The notes under the pieces are model-generated. The model was not told where the DNA came from and did no database searches. It was given only the letters and a program-made list of their open reading frames with translations. Below are positions 11,603-23,400 of a DNA stretch of 64,000 nt, one piece after another; the stretch's first letter is position 1; each line of letters opens with the position of its first letter. The DNA is from Lamellibrachia satsuma (taxonomy: Eukaryota; Annelida; Polychaeta; Sabellida; Siboglinidae): assembly GCA_033239005.1 (NCBI GenBank), contig BSQZ01000072.1, positions 2,232,001 through 2,296,000 of the forward strand, given 5' to 3'. The translations under genes were made by a program, and so were the position numbers.

Positions 11603-12500
11603 CATTATCTTTGAACTTTATTTGTAGATCTGGACCACAAAGGTGTGACTGACATGTATAAAATGGATAGTTCCAAAATGTATAGTTCCAAAATGCAAAC
11701 TATCAACACAAAAATTATGTAACTTACATATTACATAATATATAACTACCAGACTAAATAATGAAATTCTTAATTACATGTCATCACACAGAGATGGTAA
11801 CTAACGTAGATCTACTGCACAAATGCATTTTTAACATCAGCATGGAAAGCGATGACAGTAGTGTACCACATAGAATCATAGTAACATGCTTACTGTAGAT
11901 CACTTCATTTAGGAACCATCATATGCTGAATCAACTTAATGCAGCTAAAATGATTTTAAAAAATTTTGCTAAATGATACATTTTCCTTGCTTTATCTGTT
12001 GACATGTAACTTAACATGACTGTTGCCATTTAAATAGTTATCTGGTATGAATCTGCAAAGAAGGGATTATCAAACATGTAGTGAAGTTCGTCTCGCTACA
12101 ATCCATATTACATTTTGTGCACTTTAATTTATACCAATGGACAAATAGCAAACTGTAACTCATCTAGTTTGCGAGACATTTCAATGCAGACAGATGGACA
12201 TGGCTATTCCTCCATTCACTGGCTTGACTATGTCATGTTCACAAAACATTGCCTCTGACACAATAAACTCTGACACACATATATATTTGATTTTTTCAAT
12301 TCAATATCTTTATTGCAGACTCAACTGTGCAGCATATACATATGTACATATAAAGAAAAACATTGCACAATGGGGCCATGTAGACTCAATCAAAACTATT
12401 ATGTATATACATCTTTATCCAATGTCGTCATATTCTCGAAAGCCACTTTAAACCACTGTTCACTATTGCAATCACCAGCTTATTATAAGGGCATCAAGTA
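11603..12500. other. No intact gene; possible degraded LINE 3' part
   Basis: AT-rich. The - strand between about 12200 and 12500 directly follows the recognisable reverse-transcriptase remnant and may be its decayed 3' end, but stops are frequent and I cannot align it with confidence. Confidence 0.35.
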
Positions 12501-14920
12501 TCAGCATGAATGTATACACAATATTTGAATCACATTACCATCTTATACACATAGTCTGATTTGAATACCAATATATAAGCAGTCTAACAATGTATCTAGG
12601 CACACCCCTGTCAATCAACTTCTTAAATAATATAGTGTTTCACTCTATCAAAAGCCTTAGAGGCATCTAGAAAACACATAAACATTTACCCATTTAGACT
12701 GATGTGCCTGTCAATAACTTCCATTAAGACATAAATACACATCTGTCCCATGTTTTTTCAGCCACACTGATTGGACATAGATAGCATAACCGACATTCTA
12801 TCCAACAATATATTTTTACATAATACTTGCTAATGCAATAGGTCAATAATTTTTTTACTGTAAATCTTGCCACATTTATCTTTGATAATTGGAACAAGCA
12901 CAATAGATAACAAAGAATTAGGTAAGAATCCATGCACAAAAAGCCAGTTATGCACATTGCAAGTAAAGCCACAATGAACTTATCACAATGTTTAAGGCAT
13001 TCAGCATATATGCCATCCATACCACGTCTTATTTATATCCAGATGTTTAATAGCATTTTCAACTTCACTTACTTCCACAACTATATCATTTGTACAGCTG
13101 ACATCATATTTCATTTGTTGAAGATCTATATCACTAATTCAATTACATAACTGTTTAAAGTGAGATCTCCATAACTCAGTAATTTCCTCTTTCCCTGAAA
13201 TACCCTCAACATTGTTAGGTAGAGGTTTGTTATAATTGTTAATTTGTCGTATCCCTTTCCAGAAGTCTTCTGGCTTACTCTGTGACAACTTCTTTGCTAA
13301 TGAATCCTTCCTGAGTTAACTCTCATGATTTTTAATAAAACATCTCATATTAAAACCTTGTCCTAGATGATTGATGATGATGAGTTAAAAAACAGGACAA
13401 TTTTTAGGTTTATGAACATCAACCCACATTACAAAACATTCTCTAGAAGCAGTGTGGAGATCTGTGGCATGGCCATTCCAGCCAGGTCTACATTTATATG
13501 GTCTCGCCTATCACCCTGCTGACTCACCAGTTCATCACTAGCATTTGACATGAGTTCTATTAAATCATCATGAAGAACATTTATCGCAGATATATGTGCA
13601 TCGTCTGTGTAGTTTACATTATTACAAATAATAGCATCATGTGGTAAATTTATATTTTCTGTGTTATTTTTTGTTGCCTTGGCATAACCATTAATACAGT
13701 TGTCACTAAATTGGCCCCAGCTGATTTTTTTACATTCATGGATTGGGAACCCCCAACCTCGCGCACTAGCTCCAGGAAACTTAAATGCGCATAAGAATGT
13801 GCTATGATGTACACGAATTGTACAAAACATATTTTGTATCACATCATGACCGTCACTGGTTGACACACAATGATCCAACCATGAGGTTGAATCCCATCTC
13901 TCACTCAAATAAGTAAAGGTATTGGCAGGCAATAACAGCTCACTAGACAACCAGTTATTCTCATCACAAAACTGATTCAATGTCACTTATAGCCGAGTTC
14001 CAGTCCCCCACTATAGAAATGTCACTTATATCTGAGTTCCAGTCCCCCACTATAGAAATGCATGTAGTGTTCAGGTCCTCTATTATTGCTTTTAAAGTAT
14101 CAATATGTTCTAAAAAGAGGTCTTCATGATCATGAGATTCATAGGGCATTTATACACATAGTATAACATATTTCTGGTTATTATAGTTAATTTCTATTCC
14201 AGTTAGCCAGTCAATATCCAGATTTAAACATGCTGCATGCATATCAAGGCAAGTGCGCCACAGTATGGCCACTCCTCCTGGGTTATGGCCCTTGCATAGG
14301 CGATCCCTATAATTTACTGTAGCTGCCCCTGTGTCATGACCATCTGAGTCCAGAGTATTTAAAGATCCAAGATCTTGTTTACTGAACCAAGTTTCTTGGA
14401 GACATACAATATCAATGTCATCATTATTCAATATGTCCAGCACACACTCTGTGATGTAATTTTGAGGCATTATTTGGCAAACCCCTACAGTTACATGAAA
14501 TAACTTTCATCACTGAGAGTCTGAAACATTGTTCCTACTAGCAGCTGATAGTTTCACATCATTGTTTTTGCCATCATGCCTGTGTTCTCGGGTATGATTT
14601 CTCCACCACCAGATGTAAGCACCAATAGCATTGCAGACAAGAATACCTTTGGAAGTGGGCAGGTAATATGAAAAAACTGTACATCTCAGTAGACTTTACC
14701 TTTTCTACCACAATGTCAAGGGTCAACGAGGAGTCCAGATATACCTTCAGCAGCACAGCTGTTAAGTTTGGATCAAGGCGTGAAGCAAATACATTTGCCC
14801 AGCAGAGATCTGACAGTTTAGCAGCTCATATTGCCACATTATTTGCACTGCCAATGATTGCTGACCCTTTCTGCACTAACTTGGTAGGCACAGTCCTGTG
14901 TTTCTTACGAACTGTCTTCC
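12500..14920 (-). mobile_element. Second decayed LINE (CR1/L2-like appearance), antisense
   Basis: Read on the - strand this is a fossil retrotransposon with three recognisable parts. About 14920-14570: remnant of ORF1, with DPNLTAVLLKVYLDSSL and LDIVVEKVKSTEMYS, then WWWRNHTREH. About 14500-13400: an AP-type endonuclease with VCLQETWF, NPGGVAILWR and IVGDWNS, and the HDVIQN/LDHC region. About 13010-12550: reverse-transcriptase palm with DGIYAECLKHC, then CFLDASKAFDRVK-like sequence and IYWYSNQTMC. Stops and frameshifts are frequent and the YADD box and C-terminus are not recognisable. The endonuclease contains a local 36-base direct duplication (ISIVGDWNS twice, near 13985-14055). Family placement is inference. 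Confidence 0.8.
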
Positions 14921-15140
14921 ATGTATATATATGTATGATATATACATGTATAACCAATGGTAGTTGCTGATTAGTCAGTCTATGTAACAAAGCATTTGAT
15001 GCAATTCAAGTGTATAAGCTCTAAAATGATTCATTTCGATTGGTGCTAAGTGTAATGACATACACAAAGGCTCATTAGTTTCATAGCACATTCTTAAAGC
15101 AAAAGGAAAGGCAATATCTTTACCGTATAGGCCCAATACA

Positions 15141-15300
15141 TCTAATCAATCATGGCTTGCATACCATCATGGCTTGTATACCACCAATACCACCATGGTT
15201 TGCATACCATCAATACCACCATGGCTTGCATACCACCAATACCACCATGGTTTGCATACCATCATGGCTTGCATACCACCAATACCATCATACCATGGTT
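15141..15300. repeat. Tandem repeat of about 31 bp
   Basis: Alternating blocks of CATGGCTTGCATACCA and ATCAATACCACCATGG, six or so partial copies with a variable internal word. Encodes repetitive short frames in several phases that are not genes. Confidence 0.9.
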
Positions 15301-16119
15301 TGACTACAAATCTGGTGTTAAGCGATCGAGTCTCTTCGTTATCCTCTACTGCTTCAGTGTTTTCGTGTTGCTTAATTTCGTGTTTACGATGGTCCAATTG
15401 TGTTGTATCTTTTGATTCTTTTTTAATGCTTCTATCTCGATCTTTCCTGTTGAAAGAAATCATCCAAGCATCATCAAACTTCATGGTGCAGCATTCTTAT
15501 CACCCATATCAATGCAAACTGTTAGTAAAGACATTTTCCACCAGTCCATGAAATAAATGTGTTTAATAGTAAAACGCTTGCATGAAACTTTATTAGTTAT
15601 GTTTTATTAACTTTAATAGATCATAGGCCCAAAATAATGCATTCTGTTCATTTTACAATAATATATATTGTGCCTAAATAAGAGGAAAACTTATCTGCTG
15701 TATAAAATTACTATAACTGACCAGGTAATCACTCTCAGTCATACTGTTTTCAAAATATGATGTGTTTAGTATGGTCTCCTCCTCACTCCACCGTGTGTGT
15801 GGCCTTTCCGGAGCTGCAAGGGAAAACAACAAATGTGACTTGTGGGAAGCATTTTATAATAAAAGTAATTCAAGGTATACAAGTATATATATTTTAGCAT
15901 TATAGATTCACAAAAAAATTGCATCATCGATCGGTCATATTGTAGGCCTTTTTATATGCCTATGATGCCATTTTAATTTATAAATTTCCTTATACATATT
16001 ACTTACGTGACATAATATTCCATATATGTACAAAATAGTTATTGTCAGATTAAAGGGTAGAATATAAAAACACAGCCAGGATTTTCATAAGGGATGTCCC
16101 AAATTGAAGACGTTATAAT
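15301..16119. other. No gene recognised
   Basis: AT-rich single-copy-looking sequence with no supported coding frame or RNA gene. Confidence 0.4.
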
Positions 16120-16189
16120 CACCTATATTGGTAAAACTAAGTCAGGTACAATAACAACACTTCATATACAGATTAACTGTCAACTGATG

Positions 16190-16640
16190 CCATTATAATC
16201 ACCCCTGAATGGCTCCATTTGCTGCTCATTTGTGGCAGTCGAACACCCTCCAAAGTCTACAAATGTCATGTACATACATTTTAGTATTAAACAAACACAT
16301 GATTGCTCATACATTGGTAGAATTATGTCAATGTGCAATTTGGACACTTCATATAATGATTATTATTAATGACATTATAATCAACTCTCAACGGCTCCAC
16401 TTGCTGCTCATTTGTGGCAGTCGAAGACCCTCCAAAGCCTATAAATGTCATGTGCATACATTTTAGTATTAAGCAAACACATGATTGCTCATACGTTGGT
16501 AGAATTATGTCATGTGCAATTTGGACACTTCATATACAGATTAAATGTCAAATGAAGATATTATAATCACCTCTAAATGGCTCCATTTGCTGCTCATTTG
16601 TGGCAGTCGAAGACCCTCCAAAGCCTAAAAATGCCATGGG
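16190..16640. repeat. Three tandem copies of a 183-186 bp unit
   Basis: The block GGCTCCATTTGCTGCTCATT recurs at about 16210, 16393 and 16579, each followed by GTGGCAGTCGAA, AAATG(T/C)CATG and, in the first two, a TTTGGACACTTCATATA end. The third copy breaks off inside the adjoining sequence that carries the SET-domain remnant. Confidence 0.9.
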
Positions 16641-16737
16641 CAAACATTTTAGTATTAAGCAAACACACAGGAACAGCTAGCCTATATATACTATCTGTAG
16701 ACAGACAGACAAACACACAAATATGCTTAAGGCTCAA

Positions 16738-17213
16738 GTAATCAACGTAAATGCAGAGATATGGTACACCTCTATCTACCACCACCCGCTCAACAGCATT
16801 CCCATTCTTTTCATATGGCACCAGTCTACCTTTCCTGTGTGATGGCTCAGTAGCGTCGACATTAGATTCGATTAAGCCAATACATAATATAGTAACAGAC
16901 ACTAAAGTAAGGACTTAATAACCATATGCCTGAAAACAGAGGAATTAATAAATAGTATAATTTATAATTCTTACAAGACATGATGATATCCATTAACTAA
17001 TCACATACAATCATTAGTACATTGTAATTCATATGAACTTACCAGAACTCCTTCTCTTGAACAAAGAAGTGGTACATGTTGTACCCTCCTTTCTACTTTT
17101 TCTGTGCAGCTAAAGCTTTTTGCTTGCCAAGCAATTTCCCTGCATATTCCTGCAGGAAACTGCCCTCTAGGTGATCTTGCGTTGCAACTGTTCCAAAATC
17201 TGACACAGAACAA
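16738..17213 (-). pseudogene. SET-domain methyltransferase-like sequence (KMT5A/SETD8-like), probably broken
   Basis: Two - strand pieces together resemble a SET domain. About 17205-17042: frame with VATQDHLEGSFLQEYAGKLL, then KGGYNMYHFFVQEKEFW, ending at a good donor (GTAAGT); this matches the GxxVxAT...GxFxxEYxGxLI...YMYxF part of KMT5A-type domains. About 16876-16738: NVDATEPSHRKGRLVPYEK, GNAVERVVV and GVPYLCIYV, matching the DAT...GRLxNHSxxGN...GxPxL part. Against an active gene: an in-frame TAG in the first piece after AAQKK, the catalytic NHS is replaced by PYE, and no acceptor joins the second piece in frame. The family is recognised from motif order; whether it is a pseudogene or a diverged gene fragment is inference. 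Confidence 0.6.
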
Positions 17214-17454
17214 GTACAGAATTTTTTTATATCTACCTGTTAGTTAATGTAATTCCACTAATAATTATAACATTATATATATATATATATAAATGTGTGC
17301 GGTAAATAAAATAAAAACATGATTGCAGCAAAGTAATGTTACAATCAGACATGGAATCAATGTTTTCCTTTAATAAACCACTGGTGCAATTTTCTTTATT
17401 GTAGTTGTAAATCACTGTGTTGTATCAGTTTTATCATAATTTAACAAGATTTGC

Positions 17455-17760
17455 CATCCAAGCCAAAGGCCGGATGGAAGCGTGGACAAGGAAGCCATTG
17501 ACTTATCGTACAATCCAAATGTGTTCATGTAAATGTGACCCACCCTCCTGAGATGTGTCAACCTTGGTTTTAAGCATATTCACGCTGCTAGCAGTTACAC
17601 AATCTGCAGACAATTTGTTCCATTCATTTATTGTCCTTTGTGAGAGGAGGTGTATACACAGCAATGCTGTTTAAGACTTCAATAAACATTTGATTTCAGT
17701 ATGGTTGTATTTATGACCAGCTGGAATAGATGCTGAGGTGATGTATGATGTGCAGAAAAT
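17455..17760 (-). mobile_element. LINE C-terminal/3' end fragment
   Basis: On the - strand the frame reads [20 protein letters not shown] and then SSVNMLKTKVD, which is the characteristic C-terminal end (FSQRVxxxWNxLPxxVVxAxSVNxFKxxLD) of many animal LINE polyproteins. Upstream PAGHKYNHTEIK fits the same region. Relatives lie at 28985-29210 (- strand) and 57225-57400 (+ strand). A 5'-truncated copy. Confidence 0.7.
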
Positions 17761-19585
17761 ACAAACCGGTCTTAAAGCCATCCTTCTCAGACCCCAACTG
17801 ACATAACCAAAGCGCTTCTTCAATGGGAGATTTCTTCTGAAATGTCACGAACACCAATCATAATTTTGTTTATACAACATTATATCAAGCACATAACATA
17901 TTTTTTATAAAATGCATACTTGTGCATGTAGGTTATTATTACCATACGATGGACAATAATAACAGATGATACAAATATTTTGATAGACACTGATAAATTT
18001 TATACATTACTCTATACAATTTTACCTTATTTTTTTAGATTCTGCTCAACAGAAAATGTATATAGCCTACAGGTGCCTGGGAACTGACACAGCGTAAATA
18101 TAGAACATGTTATCAACACCTTGTTATACAAAATTTGAATCTTCAAATTGTCACCATATCACCAAACAAATTTTACAAGATAATCTAGACAATTACGTCA
18201 AATTTTACACATATCAAGACAACAATGGAATGATACCTAGTACAAAGGAACAAATAGGACTAATTTGTAATCAAAATTATTGATTTAACAAATTGGAATG
18301 ATTTAAACAAATCAACGCTGCCTGTTAAAAGCAAGTGCTTTAGTTTAGACAAATGATGTGTAAACATAATACTATTCAGTATTACTGTCTTCATGATACA
18401 TCAAAATAGGTCAAGCTAAATCATTTTTATCAATAATAATTATCGGGAAAAGTGAATAAGGGTCGAGAGATATGTACACATTAAATGTTGTTTTCAACGT
18501 CTGGACATGTTGGGAGGTTTCTGAAAGCGTTAGTAATGAGTGGCGTCTTTTGGCGAAGTCGTTCGACCAAGCGTAGCAATTTTGTGCCATGTTTTCATCT
18601 TTGGATAATCGTAAATATTTCATTCAAAAACAACTTTTCTAACAAATTGGTTGCACTTAATCGATAAAATAATTGTTAATGATTTTGAATATCAATATCT
18701 TGGTCGAAGATTTGTAATGGCATATTGTATTAAATAGATCAAAATGACCCTAACATGGGCAACGCCAACGAGCATAAACATGACATCGCGGCTACATTTT
18801 TCATTACACCTAGTCCTAGGCTACTGAATACTGAAGTTGTCGACATTATTTAATTTATTGCACATTAAATAATTGTGTTCGGTAATTGAAGACGTGGTTA
18901 TAGTTCACTATCTCGCCATTGTACATTATCAGCACAATTAATAACAACAGACTTGTGTAAACCGCGGAAGAAAATCTAAATAAACGGCCCCTGATGTTTA
19001 ACGTTTCACGTTAAATTTATAGGTTAGATTTTACGAAATATATGCATAATCGCTTAATTGTAATATATCATCATCACAGCTACTGTTCATAAGATCAGAA
19101 ACTTACCAATCGTTGTCCGTACGACATTTCTGCTGACGAATTCGCGAAACAAACGAAAACGCCAAGACCGGAAAATATGACGCGTGACCTATATTCCTAC
19201 GAACCGACGCATGCGCATAATTCGCTTTGGAAAAACTCGAACATTTGTCTTGATGCGGTAAATTTTAACAAAAAAATAAAATACGTCAAATTCTTAGTTT
19301 TATTCGCGCAACATTTCAATGAAGGTTGTAGTTTGCAAACCATGCAATATAATATCAAGTACACACACAGTTTACGCTAGTATAACGCAATATTGCCCAA
19401 CGCATATACTACAGGCAATATCGACCACAAAAAGTATCAGCACACAAATCTGCCGTTCGTGTAAATATGAAAATAAAGGCTACAATGCATAATTAGTTGC
19501 AAAATTCCGCAAAAAAGCACCTATTAAATGCATGTGACTAAGAAAAACGTCAATATTTCCACTAGGGGAATGTGTGTGGAAGGTT
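17761..19585. other. No gene established; one possible short 5' exon
   Basis: Mostly AT-rich sequence. At 19127-19107 on the - strand an ATG with seven codons runs into GTAAGTTTC, a strong donor, in a locally GC-richer context that looks like a promoter-proximal exon. No compatible downstream exon was found, so it is noted only as a candidate. The remainder shows no coding signal. Confidence 0.35.
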
Positions 19586-19683
19586 AAAATATTGCCTGTA
19601 CACGTATATGTACAGGCAATATAGATGTACAGGCAATGTGGCAATTTTTGGCATTGAATGTACAGGTAATGTGGTATGTAGAC
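19586..19683 (-). repeat. Inverted cluster of CCTGTACA motifs (partner of 10170-10420)
   Basis: Contains TATTGCCTGTACA, TATGTACAGGCAATATAG, ATGTACAGGCAATGTGG and ATGTACAGGTAATGTGG. Read on the - strand the order TACCACATTACCTGTACA ... AAAAATTGCCACATTGCC parallels the left cluster. The innermost pair is itself a palindrome. Confidence 0.75.
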
Positions 19684-19686
19684 TAA

Positions 19687-20238
<552 letters not shown>

Positions 20239-20378
20239 TTATTGTTGTTGCACTGTACTATAAGTGCCGTAATAAGGCTTGCTGGTTATGTATGTACATT
20301 AATAATAATAATAATATTAATAACACATTGAAATCTTACTTATTGTACATGCATCATAGTAGTGTGGAGATGTGTATC
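20239..20378 (-). repeat. Right arm of the 140-bp inverted repeat, just upstream of CCT6
   Basis: Reverse complement of 9085-9230 with scattered mismatches and small gaps. Its outer end is only about 85 bases from the CCT6 start codon, so the CCT6 promoter and 5' UTR must either overlap this repeat or be compressed into the short GC-richer stretch at 20400-20464. No TATA box is evident in that stretch. Confidence 0.85.
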
Positions 20379-20464
20379 GAACATTCGACTATACATGTTT
20401 CAGTTAGTGTTGTGCTTTACTGACAGGTGGCGTTGCGAGGGTCCGTGCACGAGCGAAATCAAAC

Positions 20465-23400
20465 ATGTCGGCGATCAAAGCATTGAATCCTAAAGCAGAA
20501 GTTGCAAGAGCCGCTCAGGCTTTGGCTGTAAATATAAGTGCAGCTAAGGGTTTACAAGATGTTCTTAGGACGAACCTCGGCCCGAAAGGCACCATGAAGA
20601 TGTAAGTTAGTTAAAATATCAAATACTAAAGCTCTCGAGGGGCCCATGCGTCGTCGTCGCCATGACTGTCAGATTGTTCTAGAAACACGTGTTTCTACAT
20701 GTGTAATGATTTCGTAGAATAAATTTCCGTTTAAATAATGATTGATTAAATGATGTGTGCTCTTTCTTACGTAACTCTGAAAACTTTCGATAATCTGCAG
20801 GTATATGCAAATGTTTTTGGAAAGAACTGAAAAGAACATTTACACAAAAACATTGAATTGTTTAATTTATGAAATAAGAGTGCTCTTCATGGAATGATCT
20901 ACATGACTAATTAAAAAATTTACTCTAGTTTTATAATCTATTTAGTTGAGACAGGTCATAGGTGACGTAGCAGTGGGTCGAGTTGACTAGTTCTGACAGT
21001 GCAGTTCTGTTACTCGATGTCATCAATGTATGTAACCGGATTCATGCAAGGGTAGCGGTAACCAACAAGGCAACATTATCTCTTCGTACATATATGTTGG
21101 TGCAAGCAGTATCCTGAAATGAAAAGTACAGGCCATGTTTTCTGCCATTTTATTACAGGTTGGTATCTGGATCGGGCGATATCAAACTGACAAAAGACGG
21201 AAATGTTCTTCTTCATGAAATGGTAGGTTTTAGTTGGTAATATCTGGCACTGTGGCAGTACCAGTAGTGACACTGATTTTCCGTGAATGTTGAAATTCAC
21301 AGAACTGATGGTTTGAAACGAAATTCACCTTTTTCGAACAGAAATTGCGTGATTGCGCAACACGTGCAGAATCCATATATCAGTGTTTCGAAACAAAATT
21401 ATTTTTAACAGAAATTCAAGTTTGCATAGACAACATTAAAACAAATAGAGGATGAATTATATCTTTAAAACAGCACAAAGCCAAACTATAAGCATGAGCA
21501 CAACCGCCATGTAGGCCTAGACCGTTTAAATACAGCATGCGGATCAGCAGTTGGTTCAGGCCTCGTGTGTTCAAAAGTACAACATAATTTTTTTAAGGCC
21601 TTTGTAAATTTTATTTGGCTACAATTAAGACTTTAATATAGGTGATATAGTGTTCTTTATTCTGATGTGATGTAAAATAGGTAAATAAAGCAAAGGTGTG
21701 TCTATTTGCCAGATGATTTACAGTCAAATAAATGAGTCAAATCATCCTACTGTCCGCACTCAAACACTCACTGATTCTCTTCACTCCCACAGTGCTTTGG
21801 AGTCCCACTGGAGCATAAGACGCCAACAAATGTTCACCATAAACCATTAGTTGGTTGTCAAGATGTTGTGACTCTGTATGTTCCCTGGCATCTCTGTCAG
21901 CATATATGGGGCTGAAATTTGTAGGCATGCCTGGGGGCCATGTAGATTGCTCTTGCATTGATGAAATTCCAAATTCTCAAGGGTTTGGGGATATTAAGAA
22001 AGAATCTATTTCGACATTTCACTTATTAGATTAGAGAACAATTTGAGTTGTTGTTACGTACTATTGTTTGCAATGCTACACATATTTTGTACGATTGTTC
22101 AGAGTTACATATGCGATCAACGTGAAATATCCACATAAGTTCCTTTGTACGGTAGGAAAGCTGAGCATGAAGTTGTCATTGCGATAGACACTGTCCTACC
22201 AAATCTTGATTAGGTAGTGCAAGGAGTCATAAGTTCATACAGTCTTCTCCCATACAAAGCCAGGCATCTCTGCTAGTAAATAGTATTTAGAAGTATGGAA
22301 AGTACATTTTGTGTGATCATATCATTGTTTCTTTCATTGGATCACAGCTGTAGAAAACTGACGCACAACCAAAATTGCCTGCCTTTTGTTGTCTGATTGT
22401 CCAATAGATTGAACCACGTTCGCTGGCTAGGTAACAGTGAAATTAAACTCCTTTTTTGAAGCACATTTCAGATGGAATTTGTCTTTTTGAAACGGATTTG
22501 AATTTGCCTTATTTTGAAACGTGTCCCTACTCCCTATGTCAGTTTCATTCAAACAAATTCATAACAATTTACTATGGGCGTTATTTCTTCTTCCGATTTA
22601 GTTTTTAATCAACAGATATGCTGATTGTCAATTGTATTTTGTCATTGTGCAGCAAATCCAGCACCCAACAGCATCGCTGATTGCACGCGTTGCCACGGCG
22701 CAGGATGACATCACAGGTGACGGGACGACGTCTAACGTACTCATCATTGGGGATCTGCTCAAACAGGCCGACATCTACATCGCTGAGGTTTGTTCCTCTT
22801 GTTGTTTCTCTGCAGCGTATCTGTGGTGTGCATGAGGCCCGAGACCCACAAGGGCATGCACATTTGAGCATAAAGTCAAAACCTGTATTTTTTTTAATGC
22901 TCTGGCTCGGGTTCTCAAACTGACTCAATTCAAGCCCAATCAAAATGTCTGGCTGCGGCCCCAGCTTTGTGTTTCATACATAATGTGCTGCTGTAATATA
23001 ATTTAGCTATTTTTCCAAGGACCCCATTGAACCCCGTGGGTTCCCCAGTGCTAGTTGGGAACCCGTGTTTTAACCGAGAAAAATTCTCTTGCCAGGTACC
23101 ATTATTTATATACAACTTTGCAGGTTTGTAAATAAAACTAGCAATTCATAAGGAACTGCAGTGATCCACACTGAAAAGTAATAGGACAAAATGTCCTTAA
23201 CCTCTGAAATCAATTGAACACAGTGTCCTGACTCCACAAAAACAATAAAACATTCTACCATGGAAGATGCTCATAGATACTAAAACAGAGAGGCACCAAA
23301 AATTTATCGCCAATATATCGATCACAAATTTTCGTAAAACGGCGCCCCTAATGTTTATTGTGTGTGCATGCATGTCCTGTGAAGCCCCTGCATGGCTGCC

